Of a stretch of 44,711 nucleotides of DNA, positions 8,141-16,633 are shown piece after piece (within the stretch, counting starts at the first letter, position 1; each line of letters begins with the position of its first letter). Location: NCBI GenBank assembly GCA_046537875.1, contig JBKHJZ010000008.1, forward strand, positions 1 to 44,711, written 5' to 3'. Below the pieces are notes generated by a model that saw nothing but the letters and a program-made list of their open reading frames with translations, was not told the DNA's origin and did no database searches. This DNA comes from JBKHJZ01 sp046537875. Its GTDB lineage: Bacteria; Actinomycetota; Acidimicrobiia; Acidimicrobiales; VFJN01. The translations under genes and the position numbers were made by a program.

Positions 8141-9391
8141 CTACCCGGTGCCGGACAGCCGGGCCGCACGGGCATCGAGGTGGCGCCGCTCGGGAAGGCT
8201 GGTGGTGCGGCGGGCGGCGTCTCGGTAGCCGGCCCGGGCGGCGTCGGTGTCGCCGGCCATCTCCAGCAGGTGGGCTCGCACCGCCCGCCAGCGGTGGTGC
8301 CCGGCCACGCGGTCGTCGGCCTCGAGCGCGGCCAGTGCCTCCAGCCCCGCCGCCGGACCGTGCACCATGGCGACGGCGACCGCCCGGTTGAGCGCCGCCA
8401 TCGGGTTCGGATCGATGGCCATGAGCAGGTCGTAGAGCGCCAGGATCTGCGGCCAGTCGGTGTCGGCGTCGGTGTCGGCCTCCGCATGGACTGCGGCGAT
8501 CGCCGCTTGGACCTGGTAGGGGCCCACCGGGCCCCGGGGCAGCGCGCCGGTGACGAGCGCGATGCCTTCGGTGATGGCGTCGCGGTCCCACAGGCCGCGG
8601 TCCTGCTCGGCGAGCGGGACGAGCTCGCCGCCGGGGCCGGTGCGGGCGGCGCGCCGCGCGTCGGTCAGCAGCATGAGCGCCAGCAGGCCGGCCACCTCGC
8701 TGTCGTCGGGGAGCAGGCGGCGGACGGCCCGCGTGAGCCGGATGGCCTCGCCGGTCAGGTCGGCCCGTTGCAGGTCGGGGCCCGACGACGCGGTGTGGCC
8801 CTCGGTGAAGATGACGTAGAGCACGTGGAGCACCGCCCGAAGCCGGTCCGATCGCTCCCGGTCTCCGGGCAGGCGGAACGCAGCCCCGGCGCCGCGGATG
8901 CGCTGTTTCGCCCGGGTGATGCGCTGGGCCATCGTCGCCTCGGGCACGAGGAAGGCGCGGGCGATCTCGGCGGTGGTCAGGCCGCCGACCGCCCGCAGGG
9001 TCAACGCGACCTGCGATGCCGGGGTGAGGGACGGGTGGCAGCAGAGGAACAGGAGCGTGAGCGTGTCGTCGCGGTCCTCCGGGCGGTCGTCGCCGGGCAT
9101 CGGTGCCCGGGGCGGGTCGGCCACCGAGCGGGCGGCGACTGCGTCCTCGCGGCGGCGCCGGGACTCGTCGCTGCGCAGCAGGTCGGTCAGCCGCCGCGAC
9201 GCCACGGTGATCAGCCAGGCGCGGGGGTTGTCCGGCACGCCGTGCGCCGGCCACTGGCGCGCGGCGGCGATCAGCGACTCCTGCACCGCATCCTCGCAGG
9301 CGTCGAAGCGCCCGTAGCGCCGGACGAGCGCGCCGAGGACCTGTGGCGCCAGGCGGCGCACCAAGTCCTCGACGCGGACGTCGGTGCTCAC
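8141..9391 (-). CDS. ECF42-like RNA polymerase sigma factor with C-terminal extension (DUF6596 type)
   Basis: A 416-residue sigma factor. Region 2 is at the N-terminus (LVRRYGRFDACEDAVQESLIAAARQW, NPRAWLITVASRRLTDLLR). Region 4 follows (LTLRAVGGLTTAEIARAFLVPEATMAQRITRAKQRIR). A helical C-terminal extension of about 230 residues contains LYVIFTEGHTASSG and MAIDPNPMAALNRAVAVAMVHGPAAGL. This extension and the adjacent DGPF-motif gene are the signature of the ECF42 group, where no anti-sigma factor is encoded and the C-terminal domain is thought to control activity. GTG at 9389-9391 begins 6 bases after the stop of the DGPF gene, so the two form an operon. Confidence 0.92.
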   Translation of the reverse strand: MSTDVRVEDLVRRLAPQVLGALVRRYGRFDACEDAVQESLIAAARQWPAHGVPDNPRAWLITVASRRLTDLLRSDESRRRREDAVAARSVADPPRAPMPGDDRPEDRDDTLTLLFLCCHPSLTPASQVALTLRAVGGLTTAEIARAFLVPEATMAQRITRAKQRIRGAGAAFRLPGDRERSDRLRAVLHVLYVIFTEGHTASSGPDLQRADLTGEAIRLTRAVRRLLPDDSEVAGLLALMLLTDARRAARTGPGGELVPLAEQDRGLWDRDAITEGIALVTGALPRGPVGPYQVQAAIAAVHAEADTDADTDWPQILALYDLLMAIDPNPMAALNRAVAVAMVHGPAAGLEALAALEADDRVAGHHRWRAVRAHLLEMAGDTDAARAGYRDAARRTTSLPERRHLDARAARLSGTG

Positions 9392-9397
9392 ACGCGG

Positions 9398-9760
9398 TCA
9401 GACCTCCGGCGCGGCCTCGTGCATGAGCGGCCGGACCTCGACCTTCCCGTAGCGGGCGAACGGCACGCGCGCCGCGATCTCGAGGGCCCGGTCCATGCTC
9501 TCGCAGTCGATGATGTCGAAGCTTCCCAGGTACTCCTTCGCCTCGATGTAGGGCCCGTCGGTCACCACCGGGCTACCGCCGGCCACGGTCACGGTCTTGG
9601 CCATCACCTGGTCGGCCAGGCCGTAGGCGCCGACGAACTCGCCGGAGGCACGCAGCTCCTCCTGGAGGGCGCCGGTGTCGCGGATCAACTGCGCCATCTC
9701 GTCCTCGGGGAACGAGCTCCAGAGCTCCTCGTTGCCATAGATCAGCAGCATGTACTTCAT
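9398..9760 (-). CDS. YCII-related DGPF-motif protein
   Basis: A 120-residue YCII/DGPF protein with a ferredoxin-like fold. MKYMLLIYGNEELW is the usual N-terminus, and VVTDGPYIEAKEYLGSFDI carries the DGPF-type motif (here DGPY) that names the family. It is the standard partner of ECF42 sigma factors and lies directly upstream of one. The role is unknown; members are thought to be targets or signal-binding partners of the sigma factor. ATG at 9758-9760 is supported by GAGGGAG about 8 bases upstream. Confidence 0.92.
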   Translation of the reverse strand: MKYMLLIYGNEELWSSFPEDEMAQLIRDTGALQEELRASGEFVGAYGLADQVMAKTVTVAGGSPVVTDGPYIEAKEYLGSFDIIDCESMDRALEIAARVPFARYGKVEVRPLMHEAAPEV

Positions 9761-9782
9761 GTCGTGACTCCCTCGGGTCGGG

Positions 9783-11519
9783 TCACCCGGTCTGGTGACG
9801 TTCGTACGAGACGTCGGAGCCGCCGGGACCGGATCGACATCGCTGCCGACATGGTGCGAGCCATGCTTCGTAGTCGTTGCCCGGCTCCTGCGGCAACTGA
9901 CCGTTGACCGCGGCCACCCGCCGTCCGTCGGGTGGTGGCGTCCACTCGCGCGCCTCGGGATCACTGATGATCACCAGGCGGGGCAGCGGGTCCGGGGGAT
10001 GCGTCCGCCACGGCCGGAAGGGGTGGGCATACGCCGGTGCCACGTACAGCTTCCAACCCCGTCGCTGGAGGTCCACCACCACCCCCGTCCCCACGGAACC
10101 GAGGTCCCGCTGATCGAGGAGGGTGACGGAGTGCTCGACCGAGGGATCGAGCTCGTCTCGGATCTGCTCGCTCAACGCCGCCACGGCCACGGCGTGCTGT
10201 GTGTTCGGCACTTCCAGGGAGGCGGCGATGCCGGCGGCGGCGAGGGACGCGGCAGTGACGGCGACCGCTGCGGCGCGCGCGGCGCGGCGGGCGCCGGCCG
10301 CCGACCCGACGAGCCCGACGACGCCCCAGGCAACGCTCACGTAGAGGAGCGCGGCGACGCTCCAGCACGGTCGCGTGAGGTAAGGCGCCGGCAGGCCGGA
10401 GATCCGGGTCAGTCCCCAGACCGCGACGCCGGTGAGGGCGAGCGCGTAGGCGATGAACCACGCTCTCTGGGCGTCGCCCCGGCGGCGCAGGACCGCCGCC
10501 AGCACGATGCCCGCCAGGAGTATGGCCGCCACAGCCAGCGGTGAGCCACGGCGCGCCAGGCCGTTGGGGTCCATCTCGCGTGCCCCCATCCACGGCGCGG
10601 GCACACCGAACTGGCGGCCGGCCAGGCGTAGACCCTCCTCCCAACCCACCGCCGGCTCGTCGGGCGATCGCCTCTCCTCCCAGATGTGCAGGAGGTTGCC
10701 ACCGTTGTCGCCCCAGGACTGGAGCAGCGGGCCGCTCCACAGCGCGAGCCCCACGAGACCGGCGGCGGCCACCCACCGGTACGAGGGGACGGGCGTGCCG
10801 CTGCGTCGGCGAGCGCCGGCACGAGCCAGGGCGAAGCCGGCGCCGGCGAGCACGACCGGGGCGTAGCCGACGTGCGCCTGGACGCAGTAGGAGCCCGTGG
10901 CGACCGCGGCCAGCAGCAGCCACCCGTCACCCTCCGCCGCACGCCAGGTGCAGAGCAGGTAGGCGAGCAGGGCGACGATCGGCACGTACGGGTTCCACGG
11001 GTCGACCACGTGATCCCCGAGGCTCAACTGGAGCACGACCGCCGCAACTGCGGCGAGCCACATGAGCGAGTGACCACCGATCCGCCGGGCGGCGACGACC
11101 GCCAGGCCGGCGGAGGCCGCGGTCAGGAGTCCGACGCTTGCGAGGACGCCCTCCGGCCCGGCGAGCCGGTACAGCGGGGCGGACGCCCAGAAGAGCAGGG
11201 GGCCCGGGTGGTGCCACCCCATGCGGGAGTACGCCCCCACGAGCGGCGTGTAGCGCGTTCCCACCTCGGAGATCCGCAGCACCTCCAGCGCATGGTCGCT
11301 CGCGGGCACCCATTCCATCGTCAGGGCGGCGAGCGCGGCGACGAGCGACGGGAGGACGGCGAGCGCCACGGCGGCACGGACTGGCCGGCCCGTCGGTCCG
11401 ACGGTCCCGATGGCGCGCGCGACCCAGGCGGTGAACCACGAACCACCGCCTGCGTGGGGCTCCACCCGTTCGTGCCGGGCGGGACGGTCAGGCTGGTCGG
11501 TTGGGGTCGGCGGGGGCAT
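9783..11519 (-). CDS. Polytopic membrane protein, GT-C-like
   Basis: A 578-residue integral membrane protein with about nine to eleven hydrophobic segments and a soluble C-terminal tail. After the first helix (AAVALAVLPSLVAALAAL) comes a loop with SDHALEVLRISEVGTRYTPL and YSRMGWHHPGPLLFW, a pattern of actinobacterial membrane proteins resembling GT-C glycosyltransferases, which keep acidic and His residues in the first outer loop. A lipid-linked sugar transferase is possible but unproven. ATG at 11517-11519 is used; TAGCGT about 40 bases upstream on the reverse strand may be its -10, with a GGGTGC-CGGC-GCACCC hairpin (11531-11546) in the leader. Confidence 0.75.
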   Translation of the reverse strand: MPPPTPTDQPDRPARHERVEPHAGGGSWFTAWVARAIGTVGPTGRPVRAAVALAVLPSLVAALAALTMEWVPASDHALEVLRISEVGTRYTPLVGAYSRMGWHHPGPLLFWASAPLYRLAGPEGVLASVGLLTAASAGLAVVAARRIGGHSLMWLAAVAAVVLQLSLGDHVVDPWNPYVPIVALLAYLLCTWRAAEGDGWLLLAAVATGSYCVQAHVGYAPVVLAGAGFALARAGARRRSGTPVPSYRWVAAAGLVGLALWSGPLLQSWGDNGGNLLHIWEERRSPDEPAVGWEEGLRLAGRQFGVPAPWMGAREMDPNGLARRGSPLAVAAILLAGIVLAAVLRRRGDAQRAWFIAYALALTGVAVWGLTRISGLPAPYLTRPCWSVAALLYVSVAWGVVGLVGSAAGARRAARAAAVAVTAASLAAAGIAASLEVPNTQHAVAVAALSEQIRDELDPSVEHSVTLLDQRDLGSVGTGVVVDLQRRGWKLYVAPAYAHPFRPWRTHPPDPLPRLVIISDPEAREWTPPPDGRRVAAVNGQLPQEPGNDYEAWLAPCRQRCRSGPGGSDVSYERHQTG

Positions 11520-11692
11520 CGCACGCCGTCGGGTGCCGGCGCACCCGGACAGGGAGACGCTACGCGCAGACCGTCGGCGAATGGGCGCGCGCGGTGGCTC
11601 GGCTTCGCGCCGTCCCAGGGCCCGCGCAGCGCGTCCGGCCCGGTCGGCGGGATGGCCGACCCGACCGTCCCTCGGGCATCGGATGGCGCTGC

Positions 11693-11698
11693 TACCGT
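11693..11698 (+). promoter_or_regulatory. -10 element TACCGT, leaderless type
   Basis: TACCGT lies 6 bases before the ATG at 11705 and no ribosome-binding site is present, supporting that start over upstream in-frame codons. Confidence 0.45.
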
Positions 11699-11704
11699 CC
11701 GCAC

Positions 11705-12304
11705 ATGACGGCTGCCATGGTGTTCGTGGACGACGCGGTGCTCGGTCGGTTCCCGGACGTCTGCGCCAAGACCGGCGGGCCGGCGGACGGCACGCTCGAG
11801 CTGAGGGACGAGATCGGGGGCGGTGCCCGGCTGGGTGTGCTCTGGCTCCTCGTCCTCGCCGGGCCCCTGGGATGGCTGGTGCTGCTCGGCCTGTGGCTCG
11901 TGCTCGGGACCCGCGGCGAGATGCTCACGGTCCGCGTGCCCCTCTCCGAGCGGGCCTTCCGCGAGCGTCGGTCGGCCCAGCGCCGTGAGACCCTGGCGCT
12001 GGTCGTGCTGGGGGTCGCGCTGGCATCCCTGTTCGTGATGGTGGTCGTGCCGGTCCCGGGGCTCGGCGCCGGCGTGGCCATGGTGCGGATGCTCGGCCTG
12101 TGTCTCCTGGCGCTCGCTCTCGTCGCCGCGGTGGCGGCGTGGCGGGCCAGCCGGGTCCGGGCGCGCTGGAGTGTGGCGTTCACGCTCGACGCCTCCCGCC
12201 GCTGGGTCACCCTCGACGGCGTCCATGACCGGTTCGCCGCCCTCGTCGCGATGCAGCACCCCGCGTTCCCGGCGCCCGCCGGGGGAGCGTCGCCGGACAT
12301 GTGA
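11705..12304 (+). CDS. Small membrane protein with four hydrophobic segments
   Basis: A 199-residue protein of unknown function. A short N-terminal head (FPDVCAKTGGPADGTLELRD) resembles a degraded zinc ribbon, with one Cys left. It is followed by a hydrophobic hairpin (VLWLLVLAGPLGWLVLLGLW), a charged segment (LSERAFRERRSAQRRET), a second hydrophobic pair and a hydrophilic tail. This layout matches uncharacterised actinobacterial membrane proteins. Its stop overlaps the operator of the next gene, but the next gene has its own promoter, so they need not be co-expressed. Confidence 0.75.
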   Translation: MTAAMVFVDDAVLGRFPDVCAKTGGPADGTLELRDEIGGGARLGVLWLLVLAGPLGWLVLLGLWLVLGTRGEMLTVRVPLSERAFRERRSAQRRETLALVVLGVALASLFVMVVVPVPGLGAGVAMVRMLGLCLLALALVAAVAAWRASRVRARWSVAFTLDASRRWVTLDGVHDRFAALVAMQHPAFPAPAGGASPDM

Positions 12305-12330
12305 CGGCCCGTCAGATCCGGCCGTACCCT
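12299..12330 (+). promoter_or_regulatory. Promoter with TGAC-N5-GTCA operator upstream of the HMGS-like/thiolase operon
   Basis: ATGTGAC-GGCCC-GTCAGAT (12299-12317) matches the palindrome at 1002 and 5804 with one mismatch in the left arm. GTGACG (12301-12306) can serve as -35, then 18 bases, TACCCT (12325-12330) as -10, and 6 bases to the ATG at 12337. The operator covers the -35 and spacer as at 1002 and 28160. Confidence 0.65.
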
Positions 12331-12336
12331 GGGCGC

Positions 12337-13794
12337 ATGGCCGGCCGCGGGATCCTGAGCTACGGCACGTACCTGCCGTACCGGCGGCTCGACCTCTCCG
12401 AGATCACCGCCGTCGCCGGCACCGGCGGTGGCACCGGCACCCGGACGGTGGCCTCCTACGACGAGGACACCACCACGATGGGCGTCGCCGCCGCCCGCCA
12501 CGCGCTGGCGGCCGCTCCGGGCGGGACCGCCCCGGCCTCGCTGTGGTTCGCCACGGTCGAGCCCGCCTACCTCGACAAGACCAACGCCACGGCCGTGCAC
12601 GCCGCGCTCCGCCTGCCCGCCACCTGCCCGGCGTTCGACGCCAACGGCTCGATCCGCTCGGCCGTGGGAGCCCTGCGCGCCGGGTTCTCGGCCACCGGGC
12701 CTGCGCTCGTCGTCACCTCCGACATGCGCACGGGGCTGCCGGGCTCGCCCGACGAGGCGAGTGGCGGCGACGGTGCGTCCGCGCTGCTGGTGGGCTCGAC
12801 CGATGACGGCCCGCTGGTCGCCGAGGTCCTCGGTGCAGGCAGCGCCACCGAGGAGTTCCTCGATCGCTGGCGCACGCCGGGTGAGAGCCGGTCGAGGGTG
12901 TGGGAGGAGCGCTTCGGCCAGGGGCGCTACGTGGCGCTGGGCCGGCGGGCATGGGAGGACGCGCTCGAGGCTGCCGGACTGGCGGCCGACCGGGTCGACA
13001 GCGTGGTGGTCGCCACCACCCATCCCCGTGCCGCCACCACGCTCGCCGGGAAGCTCGGGGTGGCCGACCGCGTGGCCGACGATCTTGCGGCCAGCGTGGG
13101 GTTCACCGGTACCGCGCACCCGACGCTGGCCCTCGCCAACGTGCTCGACGCGTCACCGGCGGGCAGGGTCGTGGCGCTGGTCGTTCTCGCGGACGGGGCC
13201 GACGTCACGCTGCTCGGCACGACCGAGTCCCTCCCGGCCGGTCGTTCCCTGCCCAGCGTGGCCGACCAGATCGCTGCGGGCGGGCCGCTGCCTTACGGGA
13301 CCGCGCTCGCGTGGCGGGGTCACCTATCCGTGGAGCCGCCGCGCCGCCCCCCGCCCGCCCGCCCGTCGGCGTCGGCCGCGGGCCGGTCGACCGCGTGGAA
13401 GTTCGGGTTCGTGGGCTCGCGGGGCGACGACGGCACCGTCCACCTCCCGCCGGCACCCGGTGAGGGCGATCCCCGCCCGATGGCCGACGCGACCGGCACG
13501 ATCGCCACGTACACCGTGGACCGCCTGGCCTACTCGCCGTCGCCCCCCGTGGTCTTCGCGGTCGTCGACTTCGACGGCGGGGGCCGGGTCCCGATCGAGC
13601 TCACCGATGTCGACGCCACCGAGGTGGCGATCGGCGACCGCGTCGAGATGACGTTCCGCCGCCTCTACACCGCCGACGGGATCCACAACTACTTCTGGAA
13701 GGCGCGTCCCGTCCGCACCGGCCCGGTGCCGGGCGGGGGAGCGGCGGTCGGCGCCGGCGCGGGTGGCACCCGCCGTCAGGACGAGGGGAGCTGA
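12337..13794 (+). CDS. HMG-CoA synthase-like domain fused to a DUF35-type OB-fold domain
   Basis: A 485-residue two-part protein. Residues 1 to about 330 form a thiolase-superfamily domain like HMG-CoA synthase (SYGTYLPYRRLDLSEI, TVEPAYLDKTNATAVHAAL, SVVVATTHPRAATTLAGKLG with His229). Residues of about 340-470 form a DUF35-like OB fold (TGTIATYTVDRL, VVFAVVDFDGGGRVPIEL, AIGDRVEMTFRRL). At the place of the HMG-CoA synthase catalytic Cys the sequence reads FDANGSIRSAVGAL, with Asn103. The zinc-ribbon cysteines that normally precede a DUF35 OB fold are absent. Archaeal thiolase/HMG-CoA synthase complexes are bridged by a separate DUF35 protein; here the bridge is fused and the thiolase gene starts 3 bases later. 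It is probably a scaffold or a non-canonical condensing enzyme. Confidence 0.85.
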   Translation: MAGRGILSYGTYLPYRRLDLSEITAVAGTGGGTGTRTVASYDEDTTTMGVAAARHALAAAPGGTAPASLWFATVEPAYLDKTNATAVHAALRLPATCPAFDANGSIRSAVGALRAGFSATGPALVVTSDMRTGLPGSPDEASGGDGASALLVGSTDDGPLVAEVLGAGSATEEFLDRWRTPGESRSRVWEERFGQGRYVALGRRAWEDALEAAGLAADRVDSVVVATTHPRAATTLAGKLGVADRVADDLAASVGFTGTAHPTLALANVLDASPAGRVVALVVLADGADVTLLGTTESLPAGRSLPSVADQIAAGGPLPYGTALAWRGHLSVEPPRRPPPARPSASAAGRSTAWKFGFVGSRGDDGTVHLPPAPGEGDPRPMADATGTIATYTVDRLAYSPSPPVVFAVVDFDGGGRVPIELTDVDATEVAIGDRVEMTFRRLYTADGIHNYFWKARPVRTGPVPGGGAAVGAGAGGTRRQDEGS

Positions 13795-13796
13795 CC

Positions 13797-14996
13797 ATGG
13801 CCTCGCACGGCATCCGCGACCGCGTGGCGATCGTGGGGATGGGCTGCACCCGCTTCGGCGAGCGCTGGGACGAGGGGGTCGACGAGCTGGTCCTCGACGC
13901 CACCGGCGAGGCGTTCGCGTCGGCCGGCGTCACCAAGGACGATGTGGACGCCTACTGGCTGGGCACCGCCCAGTCGGGGATGAGCGGCATGGTCCTCGCC
14001 AAGCCCCTGCAGCTCGAGGGGAAGCCGGTCACCCGGGTCGAGAACATGTGCGCCAGCGGGGCCGAGGCGCTGCGCCAGGCGGCGTACGCCGTGGCCTCCG
14101 GTGCGTACGACATGGCGATGGCCGTCGGCGTGGAGAAGGTGAAGGACTCCGGCTACCAGGGTCTCAACGCCGCGCCGATCCCGTCGGACGGCACGGGCCG
14201 CACGCTCACCGCGGCCGCGATGTTCTCGATGGTGGCGCCCGCGTACGCCGACCGCTACGGCGTCGACCGCACGGAGCTTCGCCGGGTGCTGGCCCGGATC
14301 GCCTCGAAGAACCACCGCAACGGCGCCCGCAACCCCCGCGCCCAGTTCCGCCGCGAGGTGTCGGTCGAGCAGATCTGCCGCATGGCCGCGGTGGCGGGAG
14401 ACCTGTCGGTGTTCGACTGCGCCGGGGTGGCCGACGGGGCGGCGGCGGCAGTGGTGGTGCGGGCCGACCAGGCCCACCGCTACACGGCCCGCCCCCTGTA
14501 CGTGAAGGCGCTGTCGTTCGTGGCGGGGAACGGTTCGGGGCTCATGGACCCGGGCTACGACTACACCTCGTTCCCCGAGGTCGATCGGAGCGCGCGGGAC
14601 GCCTATGCCCAGGCGGGCGTGCGGGTGCCGCGGGCCGAGATCGCCATGGCGGAGGTGCACGACTGCTTCACGCCCACCGAGCTGGTGCTCATGGAGGATC
14701 TCGGCTTCGCGGAGCGGGGCACCGCCTGGAAGGAGGTGCTGGCGGGGACCTTCGACCTCGAGGGTGACCTTCCCGTGAACCCCGACGGGGGGTTGAAGTC
14801 GTTCGGTCACCCGGTCGGGGCCAGCGGCCTGCGGATGATGTTCGAGGCCTGGCTGCAGTTGCGGGGCGAGGCACCGGACGATCGGCGCATCCGCACGGTG
14901 CCCGACCGGACGCTCGCGCTCACCCACAGCCTGGGTGGCTATCCGGGCGAGATGGTGAGCTTCGTCTCGATCCTCGGCACCGAGCCCGCGCCATGA
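13797..14996 (+). CDS. Thiolase family protein (SCP2-thiolase-like)
   Basis: A 399-residue thiolase-fold enzyme. The acyl-accepting Cys is Cys85 in VENMCASGAEAL. His288 in HDCFTPTE and His338 in GGLKSFGHPVGASG are the other expected active-site groups. The C-terminal Cys of classical thiolases is missing (LTHSLGG), as in the SCP2-thiolase/Ltp group, so it may act as a thiolase on branched or sterol-type acyl-CoA, or as an aldolase-like Ltp protein with its OB-fold partner. ATG at 13797 follows the partner's stop by 2 bases, so translation is coupled and a complex is likely. Confidence 0.9.
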   Translation: MASHGIRDRVAIVGMGCTRFGERWDEGVDELVLDATGEAFASAGVTKDDVDAYWLGTAQSGMSGMVLAKPLQLEGKPVTRVENMCASGAEALRQAAYAVASGAYDMAMAVGVEKVKDSGYQGLNAAPIPSDGTGRTLTAAAMFSMVAPAYADRYGVDRTELRRVLARIASKNHRNGARNPRAQFRREVSVEQICRMAAVAGDLSVFDCAGVADGAAAAVVVRADQAHRYTARPLYVKALSFVAGNGSGLMDPGYDYTSFPEVDRSARDAYAQAGVRVPRAEIAMAEVHDCFTPTELVLMEDLGFAERGTAWKEVLAGTFDLEGDLPVNPDGGLKSFGHPVGASGLRMMFEAWLQLRGEAPDDRRIRTVPDRTLALTHSLGGYPGEMVSFVSILGTEPAP

Positions 14997-15154
14997 TCCG
15001 GCGGGCGGGGCGTGGACGAGCTGCGACCACGGCCGACCGCTGTGAGCGAGCGATCAGCCGTCCTCCGCGGTGAAATCTCGCACTCCGTGAAGCGCTGACG
15101 CGCCCGGTGGCACCACGTTGCGATTTGGGCCGAGATCTATCACGATCCGTCGCA

Positions 15155-15167
15155 CGTCTGTAAGACG
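15155..15167. promoter_or_regulatory. Short palindrome upstream of the Ada/AlkA-like gene
   Basis: CGTCT-GTA-AGACG lies 21 bases before the GTG at 15189, in a less GC-rich stretch. TAGACG at 15176-15181 is a weak -10-like element. It may be an operator for autoregulation by the Ada-like protein, but no known Ada box is recognised. Confidence 0.3.
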
Positions 15168-15188
15168 GCATGGACTAGACGTGGGAAC

Positions 15189-16601
15189 GTGGAAGCGTTC
15201 GCCGCCGTCGCCGCCACGCAGACCTACTGCCACCCCGGATGCCCGATCCGGCCCCGGCCCCGCTGTACGCAGTCGTACCCGAGCGCGGCCGCGGCCGAGG
15301 CCGCCGGCTACCGGCCGTGCCTCCGCTGTCGCCCCTACCGGGTGCCACCCACCAACCACCCGGCCGGCTCCGACCTCGTGTGGCGGGGGATCCAGCTGAT
15401 CCGTGCCGGGTGCGAGGGCGGCGCCGCCGGGGACGACGATCGTGCCGGCGACCGCATCGCCGCCCGCCTCGGCGTCGGGCCCGACCACCTGCGCCGCGCG
15501 TTCCTCGAGGAGACGGGGGCAACCGCCGACCAGGTGGTGCGCTCGCACCGGGGACACTTCGCACGGCGGCTCCTCGACGAGACCGATCTCACCGTCGCCG
15601 AGGTCGCGGCGGCATCCGGATACGGCGACCGGCGCGAGCTCGCGGCCGCGTGCCTGGACATCTTCGGGGTGACCCCCGAGGGCCTGCGCACGCGGCGCTG
15701 GGCGCTCGACCGCCTGGTGACCGACACCGGGATCGCGCTGCGGCTGCCCTTCAGGGGAGAGCTCGACTGGGAGGCCATGCTGACGAACCTAGGCGAGCGG
15801 CTGATCCCGGGCGTCGAACGGATCGTCGACGGCGTCTATCGCCGCACCGTGGTGGTCGGCGACGAGGTCACCGTCCTCGAGGCGGCCCCCCGAGGCACCG
15901 ATCACCTCGTCCTGCGCATCGCGCTGCCGCGCTGGGACGGGCTGATCGGGGTGGTCGAACGGGCGCGCCGGCTCTTCGCGCTCGACACCGACCCCGGCGA
16001 CGGGGCCGACCGGGCGGGGGACCACCCCGGGTCCGGTGGCCCCGCCGGCGAGAACCCGGGGGCGCGGGTCCCCGGGGCGTGGGACCCCGTGGAGGCCGGC
16101 GTACGGGCCATCGTCGGGCAGCAGGCCACGGCTGCCGGTGCCCTGGCGATCACTTCCCGACTCGTCGCACGGCACGGCACCCGGGTGCCCGGGCTCGGGT
16201 GCCCGGGGCTCACGCACGCGTTCCCGCCGCCGGCGACCCTGGCGTGCGCCGACCTCGCCGACCTCGGCCTCACCCGGCCACGCGCCGACACCGTTCGCAG
16301 CTTCGCCCGTGCCGTGGTCGACGACCGGGTCAGGTTGGACCGCAGCGTCGGCCTCCGACCGTTGGTGGCGTCGCTCGGGGCCATCCCCGGAATCGATGCC
16401 TCGGTCGCGCACGACATCGCCATCCGCACGGGGGAGAGGGATGTCCCGGCCCCGGCGCCCGAGCCCGCCGCAGACCCCGGCTGGCCGCCCCGGCGGGCGC
16501 TCGTCGCGCTCCGCGGGTGGGTGATCCCGCGCGAGGCGACCGGCGCCCGAGGGGCACCGGTCTCCTCGCTGCCGCCGCACGGCACGCCGGCGCCGGCGTA
16601 G
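15189..16601 (+). CDS. Ada-type zinc/HTH domain fused to an AlkA-like glycosylase domain
   Basis: A 470-residue fusion. An N-terminal Ada zinc domain has four Cys at 14, 18, 44 and 47 (YCHPGCP and YRPCLRCRP), matching E. coli Ada Cys38/42/69/72, so Cys14 is the expected methyl acceptor. An AraC-type helix-turn-helix follows (about 85-170), then an AlkA N-terminal domain (LRLPFRGELDWEAML) and a helix-hairpin-helix region (LGAIPGIDASVAHDIAIRTG). In AlkA the catalytic Asp lies in a segment of about 25 residues between the hairpin and the WKPWRSYAL-like end. Here that segment is shortened to an Ala/Pro run (about PAPAPEPAAD) and no clear Asp is kept. It may be a sensor/activator with an inactive glycosylase domain. 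GTG start at 15189. Confidence 0.85.
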   Translation: MEAFAAVAATQTYCHPGCPIRPRPRCTQSYPSAAAAEAAGYRPCLRCRPYRVPPTNHPAGSDLVWRGIQLIRAGCEGGAAGDDDRAGDRIAARLGVGPDHLRRAFLEETGATADQVVRSHRGHFARRLLDETDLTVAEVAAASGYGDRRELAAACLDIFGVTPEGLRTRRWALDRLVTDTGIALRLPFRGELDWEAMLTNLGERLIPGVERIVDGVYRRTVVVGDEVTVLEAAPRGTDHLVLRIALPRWDGLIGVVERARRLFALDTDPGDGADRAGDHPGSGGPAGENPGARVPGAWDPVEAGVRAIVGQQATAAGALAITSRLVARHGTRVPGLGCPGLTHAFPPPATLACADLADLGLTRPRADTVRSFARAVVDDRVRLDRSVGLRPLVASLGAIPGIDASVAHDIAIRTGERDVPAPAPEPAADPGWPPRRALVALRGWVIPREATGARGAPVSSLPPHGTPAPA

Positions 16602-16633
16602 CGCCACGCGGACGTTCCCATCCGGGCAGCTCC

